A stretch of 64,000 nt of DNA from Haliclystus octoradiatus (Eukaryota > Cnidaria > Staurozoa > Stauromedusae > Haliclystidae), in assembly GCA_916610825.1 (NCBI GenBank), contig OU744447.1, forward strand, positions 6,083,402 through 6,147,401, in the 5' to 3' direction. Shown here piece by piece: positions 62,661 to 64,000 of the stretch. Each line of letters begins with the position of its first letter. The first letter of the stretch is position 1. A program made the position numbers and the translations under genes. Under the pieces are notes generated by a model that saw only the letters and a list, made by a program, of their open reading frames with translations, did not search any database and was not told the origin of the DNA.

Positions 62661-64000
62661 CTAAAAAAAAAAAACATCAAACACATTAGGACAGGCAGTA
62701 TATACAGTAAGTCTGCTTAAGTCTGATTCTAATAAGTGAAATACCTACAAATCTTCAACTGGGTTAATAAAAACGGATGAACTATTTCATGGTTGAACAC
62801 TTCATGAACAGTTTGTGAAAAAGTCTATAAACGACTTACGACTGTTTATACACACAATAGAACCTGTTCTATTATATGCATCTGAAACTTAAGTTCTATC
62901 AACCACACCATTGACTTATGACGCCACGCTTCGGTGTGCTTTAGAAATAGGTCACTACATTCACATTGGCCCAATTAACTGTCTACTGGTAATTTTAGGA
63001 AACGTTCCCTTTCTGCCTCTGCTATTGCCACCAACGTCAGATGTCTCTTTTAGGTCACATCGAGACATCAAAGACGGATGCCCCTCAACCCCTGCATGAC
63101 ATCCTTCACTGGCAACCGTAGGAAATGCTTCAATAGGGCTATAGGCAAGTAGTATCTTTTCATAATGTTTTGTATCGTAAACTGTCAAATTACAAGTTTT
63201 TTGTTAGCAATGTCTGACCTAGCCTTTGACTTGCCCAAGTCTCACTTTTACTTTGACGATTTTGATATGTTTGTAAGTGAGACTTGTGTCCTTTGGCAAT
63301 TCTATTGTTTTAGAAAACAAAGATACCGCCAACAAAATCTCGTCGATGACGTTGTTTTATCTGAGTATTCCAGGGTGTCAACAGTCAACTGCGAACGAAT
63401 CGTAAAATATATAAGAGCCTGAAAAGCTGCTAAAATGTTTGACAGAAATGGACAAATGGTGGCTTGAGTCACTTGCATATATATTTCAGGATATTGGAGC
63501 TAATTAAACTCGATAACTGATTTTATTATTCTAACTTACTGATTCTTATTACTTATTTATTAGTCATTGATTTACCGAATGCTCCTGTTTACTGCAAACT
63601 TTTTGAGCGCTCGTCGGAAATCGAAATACAGGTTGAAATATGATTCATTGTGGAAATGATAAACATTTCACTTGAAGGTTGCTATGTTCTGAATAAATAT
63701 TTCCCTTGCTCTTGTACACGACGTGGAACTGTTGGATTTTTCGATGGTAGCCCAAAGCATTCACAATGATACAATATTAAACAATCCTGGAGGGTAAAAA
63801 CATTTACGGATAAATTCGCCATCTGTATTCTGAATGATGATGTTGAAATAAGTTTGTAATTTTTGACAAGCATCAGTTAATCGACTTGATTTAATAACTA
63901 TAAGCTTCCATATAGATTTAATTCATTTTATTTTGGCTTGCATGTTGCATCTTTCATTAATTTACGAAATGTTGGACCCCGTCTTTGCCCGTACATCAAA
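62661..64000. other. Upstream intron of SCPx up to the window edge
   Basis: No thiolase-like exon can be read on the minus strand here, though about 100 N-terminal residues are still needed. A decayed TTCATGAA element lies at ~62786-62835 and a fragment of the second pogo-like family at ~62705-62750. Confidence 0.6.

Noticed and set aside
63682-63873. 63-aa minus-strand frame as the missing SCPx N-terminal exon
   Set aside because: It shows none of the thiolase N-terminal motifs; the missing exons probably lie beyond 64000.

Overview
The window looks like genomic DNA of an invertebrate animal. It is strongly AT-rich. Two genes have many exons with GT-AG introns of about 0.3-2.4 kb, and both encode standard eukaryotic proteins: an ATG4-type autophagy protease and a peroxisomal SCPx thiolase/sterol-carrier protein. 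Long microsatellites, SINEs, LINE tails and many short terminal-inverted-repeat elements fill the introns and gaps. I see nothing bacterial or viral. I could not settle the phylum from sequence alone.

Layout. Positions 1-9215 (+) hold the 3' exon of a very large disordered protein. It starts inside a tandem array of about 35 near-identical 48-residue (144 bp) units rich in Ser/Thr-Pro sites and ends in three related domains of about 70 residues. After about 9 kb of repeat-littered gap comes an intronless 735-aa disordered protein (18181-20388, +) with a SILK plus RVxF pair typical of PP1 regulators. A broken inverted copy of its 3' end lies at about 23.0-23.25 kb. Next is a three-exon, 846-aa acidic coiled-coil protein (27390-32579, +) with repeated helical motifs. 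On the minus strand, facing it, lies a complete 11-exon ATG4C/D-like gene (49644 down to 33575; 460 aa, catalytic Cys/Asp/His visible). Behind it on the same strand is SCPx (exons from 62660 down to 50580, ending in the PTS1 tripeptide SKL). The first ~100 residues of SCPx lie beyond the right edge.

The two minus-strand genes act in separate pathways (ATG8 processing; peroxisomal side-chain thiolysis and lipid transfer), so I see no functional cluster. The three plus-strand genes share a style (long disordered Ser/Thr-rich proteins) and could be cytoskeletal or signalling scaffolds, but this is inference.

The most notable non-gene signal is a family of about 40-nt type I hammerhead-ribozyme-like motifs at four loci (15.3, 30.1-30.3, 40.7 and 41.2 kb; six copies). 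They have compensatory changes in stems I and II and sit in elements that resemble Penelope-like/retrozyme insertions. One is nested in a pogo-type MITE with an 18-bp target duplication. Other mobile families are two or more pogo-like MITE families with TA duplications, a TTCATGAA-rich palindromic family, a Harbinger-like element nested in one of these, tRNA-like SINEs, and a 0.94-kb inverted repeat in an SCPx intron.
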